The notes under the pieces: generated by a model
Told to the model about the DNA's origin: nothing
The model's input: the letters and a program-made list of their open reading frames with translations, nothing else
Database searches by the model: none
NCBI GenBank assembly: GCA_001600495.1
Contig: BCKE01000011.1
Span: forward strand, 68,918 to 132,917
Source of the DNA: Pilasporangium apinafurcum
Lineage: Eukaryota > Oomycota > Peronosporomycetes > Pythiales > Pythiaceae
DNA: 64,000 nucleotides
Reading direction: 5' to 3'
In this document: positions 1-10,502 of the stretch, one piece after another
Layout of the letters: the number at the start of each line of letters is the position of its first letter
How positions within the stretch are numbered: position 1 is the first letter of the stretch
Position numbers and translations under genes: made by a program

Positions 1-274
1 GAAGAGGTTCGCCCTTGACGGAAAAATTGTCAGTGACGGTCTTTATGGTGTGCGACACTGCAAAAATAGTGAATGTCACTGCACATCGTGGAACCGTGAC
101 ATCAACGCCGCAATAAACATTTTGAGAGTATTCATCGACCAAGTGAAGAAAAAGAGAAAACTTAGGGCCTTCACGAGGAAAAAGAATGAATTGGTACTCG
201 AAATCAAAAACTGAGGTGATAAACGACCTCATTGCTATGATTCCGGAAACGGATGAGTGTAGCCTTTATTCCCC
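1..274 (+). mobile_element. Fanzor (TnpB-like) element, 3' end only, cut by window edge
   Basis: The window opens inside a Fanzor gene. The frame from base 2 is open to TGA at 212-214. It encodes a zinc-ribbon half (CKNSECHC) running directly into WNRDINAAINI, the RuvC-III type motif of TnpB/Fanzor nucleases, then a basic tail ending ELVLEIKN. About 50 nt of noncoding DNA follow, ending in CTTTATTCCCC (264-274), which is also the terminal repeat of the copy at 21.48-23.84 kb. By eye, bases 1-274 are well over 90% identical to that second copy on the opposite strand. Over this stretch copy 1 keeps one continuous frame, so it may be the better preserved of the two. The rest of the gene lies before base 1 and cannot be judged. 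Family assignment rests on the WNRDINAAINI motif and on the RuvC-I motif in the sister copy. Confidence 0.8.
205..274 (+). ncRNA. Candidate Fanzor guide-RNA scaffold (copy 1)
   Basis: This segment starts at the end of the Fanzor frame and runs to the element edge. The 64 nt from the stop codon to the edge differ from the inverted copy by a single base. It can fold into two hairpins: TGAGGT/ACCTCA around 212-231, which includes the stop codon, and TCCG-GAAA-CGGA around 242-253, closed by a GNRA tetraloop. The conserved tail CTTTATTCCCCA follows, and then sequence that is not shared between copies. In TnpB and Fanzor systems the guide RNA comes from the 3' end of the gene and reads into flanking DNA, so bases from 276 on would be the guide. 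The folding is visible in the sequence; the RNA role is inference. Confidence 0.45.
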
Positions 275-306
275 ACGCGTGGTAGAAAACACGCGGGGAA
301 TAAAAG
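264..306. repeat. Compound palindrome at Fanzor edge
   Basis: CTTTATTCCCC (264-274) faces GGGGAATAAAAG (295-306) across a 20-bp centre that itself contains ACGCG and CACGCG arms, giving a long imperfect hairpin. The two arms equal the right-end and left-end terminal repeats of the second Fanzor copy. The site could be a terminal hairpin of the element, or the right end of one element abutting the left end of another. A similar arrangement flanks the second copy at 23831-23883. Confidence 0.6.
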
Positions 307-605
307 TGAAAGTCTTTGTAAATATGAATTACAAATATACTTCGTTTACTATTCTAGATGTTCTGCAATTCTCCAAAACCCGCTTCAGCAGTAGAAAGCA
401 GCATGGGAATGATAAACAGGTGGATACTCGATGTGACTGGAGTAAAGGAAGAAGGACTCGCAAACCTTTACAGAGAAGATTCAAAGTAGAAGTACGGAAG
501 AGTGTAAATATGGTATCATCATATGCGGCGCTTCCAGAGGTAGTTTTCAATATCCATAAGTATCCAAAAGCATTACTATCGGTTCTGGAAGGGGAGCTTT
601 CGTTG

Positions 606-3401
606 TTAGCTGGTTATCAAATTGTACTTGACCTGCAAGGTGCGCGCGTGGAGATACGAGTTGGCCAGCGGCGCTGCGTCGTCGTCTTCTACGGCATTTG
701 CATGTATTTCACGAAGGACAGCATAGTATTTGTCCACGTCCAGTTGCTTCACCTTTTGCGTTATTAGCTTCGCCATCAGTCTGTGAAAGCTACGTTAGTT
801 TTTCTCATGACTACTTCCATGTTCACTTCCAATTGTAACTCACACTGCCACTCGCGTATCGCACGACTCGAGAAATGGAGTTAGCGCTGTGACTCCTCCG
901 ATTCGATCGAATGTCTGCTGATGCTGAAGTATTTCTGTCAATATGAGCGCTGTACAAGCGGTCAGATCCCCCACAAATGATGCAGCACTTCCACAACAGA
1001 ATAGCTGACATGTTTGCAGAGGATGCGCTGCTAAATGCAACACTGAAAGTACATGCAACAAAAACTCTGCTTTGAATTGCTGTAGAATGGTCATGTCCAA
1101 AGCTATTTGACCCTCCAACAGACGCGAGGGCAAAGAATCGGTGGAAGATGATGCTAGCTGCTGCATATGGTTAGCCTTTCGCTTCTCTGATCGCTTTCGA
1201 TCGTACAGTTGCTGTTGCTTGTCCACATACGAAACCTCTCTTTTACAGAGATCAATGATGAGCAGCATCACCGTTGACAAAACATTCGGATTGTCCTCTT
1301 GGTGATGCATCAATATGTCGAGGCAGATGTTGATCTCTCGTACCAGCGAAGACAAGACAGACAAATTCATCTACAAAGCACAAATAGATGAAAGACTAAC
1401 TATGCACGTCAACATAGTAGTGAGTGAAGGGAAATGTAGGCACACCTTCGGTCGGATCCTTCGTTTGATAAAAAGGCATAGCACCCTAGCAAATGAGTTG
1501 CGAGCAGCCGGTGGCGACGAAGCGGACACTAATTCCCAAAATTTGCATCGAGCTGCCGTGCGTATGTCTGAATCTACATCGAAAGACGAGGAAGTGTTTT
1601 CTTGTTCACGTGTTGGGTTGGGGGAACTATTGCCAACAGCAGTGGAAACATCCTCATTTGGTTGTAGAATGCTCTCTGACGCGGGCGTTGCTGAATTTTC
1701 AATGCCATATGTCAGTAACTCCGCTAACCATCGTTCTCCGTGAAAGTTTTCCTCGATGCGACTCGACTGTAACAGTTGCGACATTTTGGCTATCAATGCA
1801 TTTGCGGGTCTGTTGTGTTCGTGACTATCGATCATCTTGATTACGTTCGCGAGGCTGTTGCTGTGCGTAAAGTATTCGTCCACTTGGACCTGCAACCACA
1901 AGAAACACAAAAACTCATATCATTAGCGAAGATGACAAAACAGTCAAACCAAAGTTTCTTCGTCACGTACTAACAGACGAAATTGGTGGAAGAATGCTTG
2001 CATTTGCTTCTCAGACAACGAACTAGCGGGCAACGATGCGTGCAATTTTGCCACCAGACGTGGTAATGAGGATGAAGTGAAGAGGATAGGAATGCTAGTG
2101 AGATACGAAGCAATATCCCAGTGGAGAAATTGGATCAGCAGTTCTTCATAACTAGATATCGAACCTTGATCGTTTACAAAGCTACTGCTACTCCGTCGTA
2201 TTTGGTCGAAAGTCAAGTCAAAGAGTGCCATTAGAAGTAGCCGCTGCACACGGAGTAGATTGGTGTTGTACAAGTGGTAGAGCAACATGTCTAGTCCACA
2301 AAAGCGGTCCACGATCGCAAGTGACAACGGAAGACGTTGTTGACTGCAGTATCCAGATTTTGTTTCGGCTGCAGCATGTGCATACATACTGAACACAAGC
2401 AGCTCGATGAGTTTTTCATCAGCAACATCACTATAGTGACCCTCCTGTTTACTGATCTCTCTGACAACGAAGCGAAGCACCATCGGATCTAACGCACACA
2501 GTCGATCAGAGCGATAGCGATCGTTCTGCTTTGTAAAGAAAAGAAGGCATCCCACTGCCTGTTTCATCCACACAATCGAATTCCCCTTTGTGTGTTGTTG
2601 CTTCTCAGCATTTGTCTGATGGCTACCGGTAGAATTGGCCACAACCACCGCTTTGCTGAGCATCTCTAACAGTAACTGAAATAGACAACTCTGTAATGCT
2701 TCCGCTTTATGCCGATCGCTCTTTGCGGCAGATCCCACAATCAGCACTGTCATCGTAGCTACGCTCAGATTCAGAAACAACGTGAATGCCAGCTGTCTGG
2801 AGAGCGCCGTGGGACGCACTGCCATCTCCAAGAGCCACACACGGATTTCTCCCAGAGGAACCTCGTGGGGCTGTTTCGACTCGCTCACCTGCATCAGTGC
2901 GACCTGTGCCAGTGCCGTCACTACTGCCTGAAAGAGTGTTTGGGTGTACTCAGCCTCTCGTAGCGATAGCTCTTCTTCCTGGGCTCGGTCACAGACTTCG
3001 TAGAGTTCATTCATGAGATCTTCCAGCTCATGCAGCGCTGGAGCGCATGGCTGTTGTAAAGCATCGGTGGTAGTGGTAACTGTGTCTACTACATTATCTA
3101 CTCTAGGTGGTTGCTTCTGCGAGTGGTGAACGATCTGCTCTGTTTGTTGAACTTCGTTCGCTAATGCATATTTTGTTGTGACTGTAAACGTGCGACACTT
3201 GGGGTCATGAGAAACGAAGAGCTCCTTTGGATCACTTGCAGACGAACAGCTCCACGCTTTTTTACCACTCACTGGCGACGAAAGTTCAACCCTCTCTCCT
3301 GCCAGATGACTGCGCTGGAGGAGTAGCGCCAGGGCAGCGTCACGAGCGTCGCAGAGTCCTTTGTTTCCTGTTGTTCGTGCTGCTGCTGGTGGTGAATGCA
3401 T
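606..3401 (-). CDS. Armadillo-like helical protein, function unknown
   Basis: Four exons read on the minus strand: 3401-1950, 1889-1446, 1370-844 and 780-606. They are joined by introns of 60, 75 and 63 nt with usable GT-AG ends, and all joins keep frame, giving 865 residues. The protein is mostly leucine-rich amphipathic helices, as in armadillo/HEAT folds (for example FDRIGGVTALTPFLE near the C-terminus), with a serine-rich linker near residue 530. There is no signal peptide or membrane segment. The last 58 codons lie in a small exon too short to stand out alone; its stop at 606-608 is about 300 bp from the Fanzor edge. The start at 3401 gives MHSPPAAARTTG, and the upstream region is shared with the divergent deaminase-like gene. 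I do not recognise the family. The exon structure is well supported; the fold is inferred from composition. Confidence 0.7.
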
Positions 3402-3721
3402 GGCACTTTATAATGGCTATGGTGATGGGTCGACCAGCACAGTAATTTCGAGCCACGAGCTTCAACATCGTCGGCTCGGCTTGAACTATTTATACGTACA
3501 GAATATGAAGGCTTAGGCTCGATCGGCTCGTCTTTGCTGCAATCACTTATTTCAGTATATTTGTGGCAGTGAATGTGATATAAACGCCACCCATGAGCCC
3601 GACATTCAGCCATTCCATCGATCGATTGATCACACATTCAGTCATTCACATGAAGCTGCAGCAGCCGCATTTCACAAGTCCCCCACAATCGCTCACACAG
3701 ACCACCAATAACAACCACATC
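3402..3721. promoter_or_regulatory. Divergent intergenic region with shared promoters
   Basis: About 320 bp separate the start of the armadillo-like gene (minus) from the likely start of the deaminase-like gene (plus). In-frame ATGs at 3593 and 3650 could extend the plus-strand protein, so the real promoter may be as short as about 190 bp. TATTTATACG near 3489 is TATA-like, but I see no motif firm enough to name. Confidence 0.35.
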
Positions 3722-4786
3722 ATGCGCACAGCCACGCTCACGCCTGAGGATGAAAAATACCTGACGTTGCTAGAGCACCATCGAGACCATAAGATGCAGC
3801 GGCCACTGCTATCCAACTTCCGTGTTCTGGCGCTCTTCGCCTACGAAGACCTCGATGGCAAGCAGCAATACGTCATCGGTGCCAACGTCGAGTGTGCCAA
3901 TATCGGCGGTGCCATTTGCGCTGAACGGTCCGCTATCTCCCAGCTGCAGCTGCTACCGGCCAAGCGTGTGGTGAAGGTATACATCGTCTCCGACGCCGAC
4001 GTTTGCCTAACACCCGGCACGCTCTGCCGCGAATTCCTCAGCTCCAGTCCGCTATTCACACCGCAGACGCCCTTCATCTCCCGCGCAACCAACTGCAAAC
4101 CCTGCATCACAAATCTGGAAGAACTCTACCCGCACCCGTGTATCTACGACCGCCTTCCGCGGATGGACGTCCTCCCATTCGCTCAAACACTCTGTCAACA
4201 TGCGGTGGATGCTGCAAAAGGAACAAATAAACTTCCATCACAAGAAGGTAATGAAGAGGATCAGAAAAAATACCCATCATTTGTACGTCTGCAACTCTCG
4301 AGCATGACCCCAGAAGAGCAGGCGGTGTATCTCGCAGCATTTGAAGCCACGGCTCGTGACGCGCGTGACGATCTTTTTCCACTGCGCTATGCTGCTGCGG
4401 CACTCTTCTCTGACGGGGAGATCCGCGTGACATGGCAGCACAAGACACTCGAGTACGGCAGCTCGCTGGATGCCGTTTCCAAGCTCATCCCGTTCATTGA
4501 CGACAAGCAACTCGGCAAGAGCTACAAGTTCGACGCGTCCAGCGCTCGAGCGCAACAAGAAGCCGAGCGAACGGCCGCACATCCAGTGTTTGTAGCGCAA
4601 GTAGACCAGTTTGGATTGCTACACGCACCATTTGCACGTGTTCGCGCATTCTTCTTCGAATACGAATACAAAGACCTCGTCGTGCTAGTGCATGACTCTT
4701 CAGCGACACTGCATCGCGTACAAATGCAGCAGCTCGTCGCAGAATCGCCCGACTGCATCGCCACCACCACAGCCAACACTTTGTAG
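3722..4786 (+). CDS. Cytidine deaminase-fold protein with altered zinc site
   Basis: A single exon of 354 residues from ATG 3722. In-frame ATGs at 3593 and 3650 allow N-terminal extensions of low complexity. Residues about 55-110 match the cytidine deaminase core: NVECANIGGAICAERSAIS carries the zinc Cys and the catalytic Glu (CAE). The second zinc motif, normally PCxxC, reads TPGTLCREFL, so one of the two cysteines is glycine; a cysteine three residues upstream (VCLTPG) might substitute. The C-terminal half (around PLRYAAAALFSDGEIRV) resembles a second, degenerate deaminase-like domain, as in tandem CDA proteins. The family removes the amino group of cytidine, but with this site catalysis is uncertain. 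The stop lies 6 bp from the stop of the convergent WDR49-like gene, so transcripts must overlap. Confidence 0.7.
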   Translation: MRTATLTPEDEKYLTLLEHHRDHKMQRPLLSNFRVLALFAYEDLDGKQQYVIGANVECANIGGAICAERSAISQLQLLPAKRVVKVYIVSDADVCLTPGTLCREFLSSSPLFTPQTPFISRATNCKPCITNLEELYPHPCIYDRLPRMDVLPFAQTLCQHAVDAAKGTNKLPSQEGNEEDQKKYPSFVRLQLSSMTPEEQAVYLAAFEATARDARDDLFPLRYAAAALFSDGEIRVTWQHKTLEYGSSLDAVSKLIPFIDDKQLGKSYKFDASSARAQQEAERTAAHPVFVAQVDQFGLLHAPFARVRAFFFEYEYKDLVVLVHDSSATLHRVQMQQLVAESPDCIATTTANTL

Positions 4787-4792
4787 AGCGAC

Positions 4793-7700
4793 TCATTTCC
4801 GTTTCATGTTAGCTCCTTTTGTGTGTGTTTGGATAAAGAGTCGCATCTGCTGCAATTGCTCCGACGTAGCCTTAGAGAACTGTAGCAATACATCATTAAC
4901 GACTATTAACATATATAAATGAACAAAATATGTGCATTATATACTTACGATCGTGGGCAGGATCTCCCGAAGACTGATCTTGCCGCTGTCGTCTTTATCG
5001 ATGGAATGGAACAATTTCTCGGTTGTATCCAGCTCGGATGCTCCAAAGAGCGGTCGGAAGCTCTGTAGCATGCGCACCCACTCGTACTGGTCAATATCAC
5101 CAGAGAAATCCTCATCGAAGCGGGTGAGGATACTTCCAAATTCGAGCACTTGCTTCACAGTGTAAAAGGGACCGAAGGGGTTGCTGTTGGTGCTGCTTAC
5201 GCTGCTGGAGCGGTTTCGCTGCACGACTCGGGTTGCTCCTTTCGTCGGAGACGGTGGATTCTTGGATGGCGACGATGACGCGAGTATCGCTGCGACAGGG
5301 AGGAGTGGCTGAGAATTCCGATGGAGCCTGTGAGAGTCGGTGGGTAACTCTTCTAGATCTACTCCGGATATGATTTCTTCATAGAGCTTCATCTTTCGAT
5401 CGATATTGGCGTGGATGCTTCCACCACTACCACCACCAATAGGTACGACTCCTTGTGTCACTTCTGTTTGTTGCACACTTAACAATGGTTCTGAGGCACT
5501 GTTGATCAGCAAGTGTCCATGCTTCTGCGGACTATCAGTGTCTGTCGTAGTTGAAGCTGTCTCATCAGGCGAAAATTGAGGATTATGGTCGAATTGTGTG
5601 TTGACAGGATCCAGTGCGGGTAGCTTTGGTAATGATGCTATTGTCTCCAGTCGAGTCATAACCTTTCGCTTTGGTGTGGATTTTGGGGCCTTCATTAGTG
5701 TCGATTTTGGAGGTGAATCGCATAGTCTCTCCTGCAGAAATGGCGAGAGCTCAATATCAAGTGCTCGGAAGGATGATGAAGACATTTTCGATGCATCGCC
5801 TTGTCGTTTATGCAGTTCGAGCGGGTAATTTTTGAGTGTTCTTAATCCAGCCAATTCTAATGGATCACTTTCTGCATATCTCCACTCGCGACGTTTTTTA
5901 GCCATATTTGCCAGCTCCTCCGCTGAGAAACACGACGACCCTGGAGATTCATTCTTTTTTGTTTTCGTCAATGCTGAGATGAGAGCCCGGTTCTGTGCTA
6001 AGATCTTCAGCTGACGTGACTCTTGTGGTCCAAAGAGACCATCCTGGATGCCAGCACGTACGGACTCCTCTACATATAAAAGTAGATTAGCACAGCAAAG
6101 AGTATTACATTGAAATATACAACAAAGAGACATACTTGTGAAAGGTAAAGGGTACACTTGCGGCCCAAGTGTCTTTGCAGGAGACGCTGATGACTGTGGC
6201 AGTTCGACATGCTCTTCAATGGCTCCATTTGTACTCGCTGACGAAAACGGACTGTTGATACCGTGTGAGATTGGAGGGAAACGTTGCTGCTGCATTGTCT
6301 TGTGTTTCAGCTTCCTCACTTTCCGAATAACCTCCGATGCGACCCGTGTAGCGTAGTTTTGGCTCGTGTCCATGGTCATATGATGCGAAAACTTCCATGG
6401 CACAGCAGAGCTCGAGAACTCCGTCGAATCATCCACTGCATTTCTGGCTGCTTGCTGCTGGGACACGGTTGCTGCCGCCATGTCCCCAGATACAACCGTA
6501 CAAATACGACCAATGCACGTCTGGTCTGTGTCCCACACTTTCAGGGTACCATCCTCCGAGACCGAGTAGAGAGTCCCTGCCTGTGGAAGACTCTGCATAC
6601 AGGAGATCGTGTCGTCATGAGCCTTCCAGGAGCTAGCCGGCGGACAATACAGAATTGATGAGCCGTTACCATGTGGATTTGATGGTGGTGGAGCAAGTCG
6701 AGTCGGTATGTCTAGATCTCCATTGCGTAATTTCAAGACACTCATCTTATGCGACACTCGCAGCAATGGGTTATATCCGTCTCTTCTCGTAAATGTATCG
6801 GTGCCTGCGAAGCGATGCTCAAACGGCATTGCGTGTCCTCTGCCTCCATTCTTCCGAGCAGTGTTGGCGAGTGCTCGTAAGTCCCACTTAAAGATGATGC
6901 CACCAATACTGGCTGCATAGATGAACGATGCATGAGGTTCCGCTGTGGAGCAAATGGATGTAATGCCATTCCCACGCGGCGGTAAAGCAGCAGGCGCAGC
7001 AGATGGACCTCCAAGCGTGAGCTGCATGAGTGGATGCGTCGTGTACGTTTCTACACCAATAGTTGACCAGATCAAAATCGTTCCGAAGATATCACTTGAG
7101 ATCAACAACGGCACCGTGCAGTGGAAGTGAAGAGCATGAATGTCGTGCATATGCCCCTCGCAAATGAAACTCAAGTAGAGCTTCTGGAAATCGTACACAT
7201 GGATGGCTCCAGAATCGTCCCCTGTTGCAACGAGTTCCATTGCAGCTGAGTACGCACAGGCAGTGATACACGATTCATGCGCGTTTTCCACGGTACGAAG
7301 CACCTCAACGTTGGTTTTGCCGGCGCTGGAATGGGAAATGCATAGTGATCGGTCGTATCCTGTGGAAATCAAGCACTATTCACATATATCGATAGTGATA
7401 TTGGAATGCGTGAGAACGAGGAACCAAATACCAAAACTAAACTAGATCTTACACAGCTACGCGCGCAAAAGAGTAACGATGAGATGATGCCGTCATGGAT
7501 GGCAGAACTCTGCAATACAGGAGTGACTGAGATGAATTTGAGTGATGCAACAAGATCTCGTGAATCCACTTACTGCAAGTAATTGACCAGTAATTGGATT
7601 GTAGAGGCGAATTGATCCATCCTACGCATCACATATACACGAATGTTAAGTTTATGAGACAAAGCTGCACAAACTGCCATCACAACACCTACACTGGTCG

Positions 7701-10286
7701 CAATAAACAATTTCCGTTCCCTGGGTGTGTCAAATGCCACGCCACAGACTTCGGCGTCACGCACATGAATCGGTTCTTCCAGTTTCGCCCCCGAGTTGGC
7801 GCTCCAGACTGTCATCACGCCGTCAACACACCCAACAAAGGTCTTAGCTACAGCGTTGAAGGCCACATGTCGCGGAGGCGCTGACTCTACTGATTGCGTG
7901 ACGGACCGGAAGCGATATAACTGTAGATTGCCGGTGATAATATCTGCTAGTTCATTTTCTGCGGATTTCTGCTTAGGTGGTTGCGATCTCGGAGCTGAAA
8001 CAGAGGAACCAGTGAACCCGCAGGCAAATGTACGGAAAAGACAAGTATTGGCCGTGTGCAGGTCGAAAGACTGCAACGAAATGGCCAGATCTGTTGAGTG
8101 GGATCGCACGCAGCGTGTGACATCCCACAGCTTGAAGTGACCGATTGCATCGCCTGTAACTACCATTGTTGGTGAGTTCTGCGACGTTGGGAATCGATTA
8201 GAGACGAACTTGGCTCCGATGAGGTATTGATGGTGGCCGCCAAGCGTCGTGAGAAGTGATTGAGTCACGATACTCCAGCAATACGCCTTGTGCTCAAACC
8301 CGGAACTGAGCAAAATGGTCTGGTGATAGTCGAGCGTCAGCACGGCTTGGGCGTGACCTTCAAGAGTGAACGCTACTTTCGTCGTAGAGGTGTCCCAAAT
8401 GGCGATGGTATGATCGAAGGAGCACGTTGCGAAGTATGTTGTATTTGCGAGTTCCAAGCAGTCTGATATGCGGTCGCTATGGTGACTGAGACGTGCATCC
8501 ACACGCTGATGGTCGATATCCCAGAGCTGAGCGAACTTTTCTGCTCCAGCAGCGATCAAGCGCTTAAGTGGAGTGCACCACTTGAGAAACAGGACGGGAT
8601 ATCTATTCACGATCTTACTGGAAAACACATAAGCTCCAGTCGTGGCGTTGACAATGGACCAGATTGTGATGCAATGGTCACTGCTTGCGATGACTAAGGC
8701 GTTCTTCGCTGGAATGTGATCTATATCCAATATCTCGATTTGCTGGTCTTTGCCGACGAGTTTCTCCAGACAATTTATCTCGTGAAGAAACGTGAGATCA
8801 GCATCGTAGATCTGGATTCAGGCAAATGAATGGAGGGTTAAGCTAACGGAAATCCGAAACATGCTCCTACAGAACTTACAAGAACAAGAGCTGATTTGTT
8901 CTCAATGATGACAATTCGCTTCAGTGCTGCAAATACCTTGATCTTGCTGATCTGATACGGAAAGATCCTACATCCAAATCCAAAGACAACATGCAAAACG
9001 GGTAAAAACACTTCGAGCATATACTAATTCAGTCATAAAGCACTTTGTTTCAACCGTGTGTTCGTTCGAGTTGATAACTGCCGATACGACGTGGATTGCA
9101 TTCCTGCGGTACCCAAATCCTGCTCGCGGGTCGCAATCAACCCCAAGGAAATGCAAAACGTCGTGAATTCTTCCCAATCTACAATGGCGTCGCCATTGAT
9201 GTCGATCTGCTCAAACATCTCAAACAGCAGCGTCACCAAAGCGGACGCTCTAGAGAGACGCTGCAGTTCCGGACGGACTTGCATCATCTCAAACAGTACA
9301 ATTCGCGCAAAATCCTCTTTTTTCAAGCCATTGTCTGGAAAGTAACTTTCGATGCCGAGAAATTCGTCACAACTCAACGCGGCACAGATGGACATGACAT
9401 TAGTAAGAGCATTTCGATTGGGGATCTCGATCTCAGGGATGATGTCTAGTAAAAAAACCTGCATCGATTCTTGGAGGGATGCATTGATGGCACTACGCAC
9501 TATTCCAGCCTCACATATCGAGTGAAAGTACCATTCGTTTCGGCTCAAATGATTGCGAAAGAGCTTGCAAACAACCAGATAATTGGGCTGTTTTGTCGTC
9601 GGATCTATCCTGTTATTCTTCTGTCGAACTTCTCTTGATATGTTAGCGTGACAATACTCCAAAACACGAACACGATTGTCCTTGCCGGGACGAAATGCAA
9701 TTTCTTCATCTGGATACGCAGACAAATCGCACGACAGGAAGAACTCGTTGAGCTTTGGGCTCTTGGCGATTTCGTCTTCGCTGGTGCTAACAATGCATCC
9801 CACCACCTCCACGCTTGAATGAATACGAGCAAGCGAGAATGAGAGCACTTCCTTTTCCAGGACCTCCTTGGCTTTTTGTCGACGAAACACCAGATTGTCT
9901 ACACCAAAGTATTCGACACTGTTTCGGTTATCGCTACTGGCTCGAGGCGTATTGCCACGTGCAATCTGCAACACTTCTCCCTGTCGTTTTTATCAAGGAA
10001 CATAGTAATCAGAGCTACACTCTCTACCACCACAGTGACCAACTCTTCAACTCACTTGAGCATCAAACAGAAAGCAAACCAGTTCTGAAATCCACGGCGT
10101 AGCATCTTCCCCTCTTCGCAATCTCTATGCAGAAGGTTGCATTAGTTAGTACATACTGTAATGCACTCCAGTTTTTCTTATGGGAAAACGAGAGTGTCTT
10201 ACGAAAGTAATATGGCTCTTTGCCACTGGTAGCTGTGTCAGTGTGTCCTCGTCGATTTCGCCTCGTTCATATCCATCACCCGTCAT
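4793..10286 (-). CDS. EF-hand/WD40 axonemal protein, WDR49/CFAP337-like
   Basis: At least nine exons: 10286-10203, 10124-10056, 9980-about 9070, about 8971-8881, 8811-7675, 7621-7574, 7509-7453, 7375-4949 (with an internal in-frame 66-nt intron at 6070-6135) and 4879-4793. The product is about 1,600 residues. The N-terminal third ends in an EF-hand (FEQIDINGDAIVDWEEF). Many WD40 repeats follow (SSDHCITIW, DGSIRLYN, SEDGTLKVWD). A C-terminal EF-hand pair is present (FDEDFSGDIDQYEW and IDKDDSGKISLREI), so calcium binding is likely. EF-hand plus WD40 plus C-terminal EF-hand fits the WDR49/CFAP337 ciliary family, which acts on the axoneme. The donor between exons 3 and 4 is ambiguous (three candidates). 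The 66-nt intron has no stop, so its retention would be silent in frame. Confidence 0.65.
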
Positions 10287-10502
10287 GGGTTTGCTCCTGC
10301 TATGATTACGCTTAATTCAATCCCAGCGACGTTGACCGTTCCATCTCTGACGTGATGCGTTACGAAGTACACGTTTCAAATCATCTTTGAACGAGCTTTT
10401 ATTAGCAAAACTTTGTAACTTTGTCTTCTACAACATCTTTTCTCTTTATAATGTACAAACAACTATAATCGCACACGCATAAATCGCAGGCATGGCATGG
10501 GC

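Noticed and set aside
4107-4796. Several overlapping minus-strand frames opposite the deaminase-like gene
   Set aside because: They are arginine/cysteine/leucine-rich shadows without motifs; the plus-strand frame has clear deaminase signatures.
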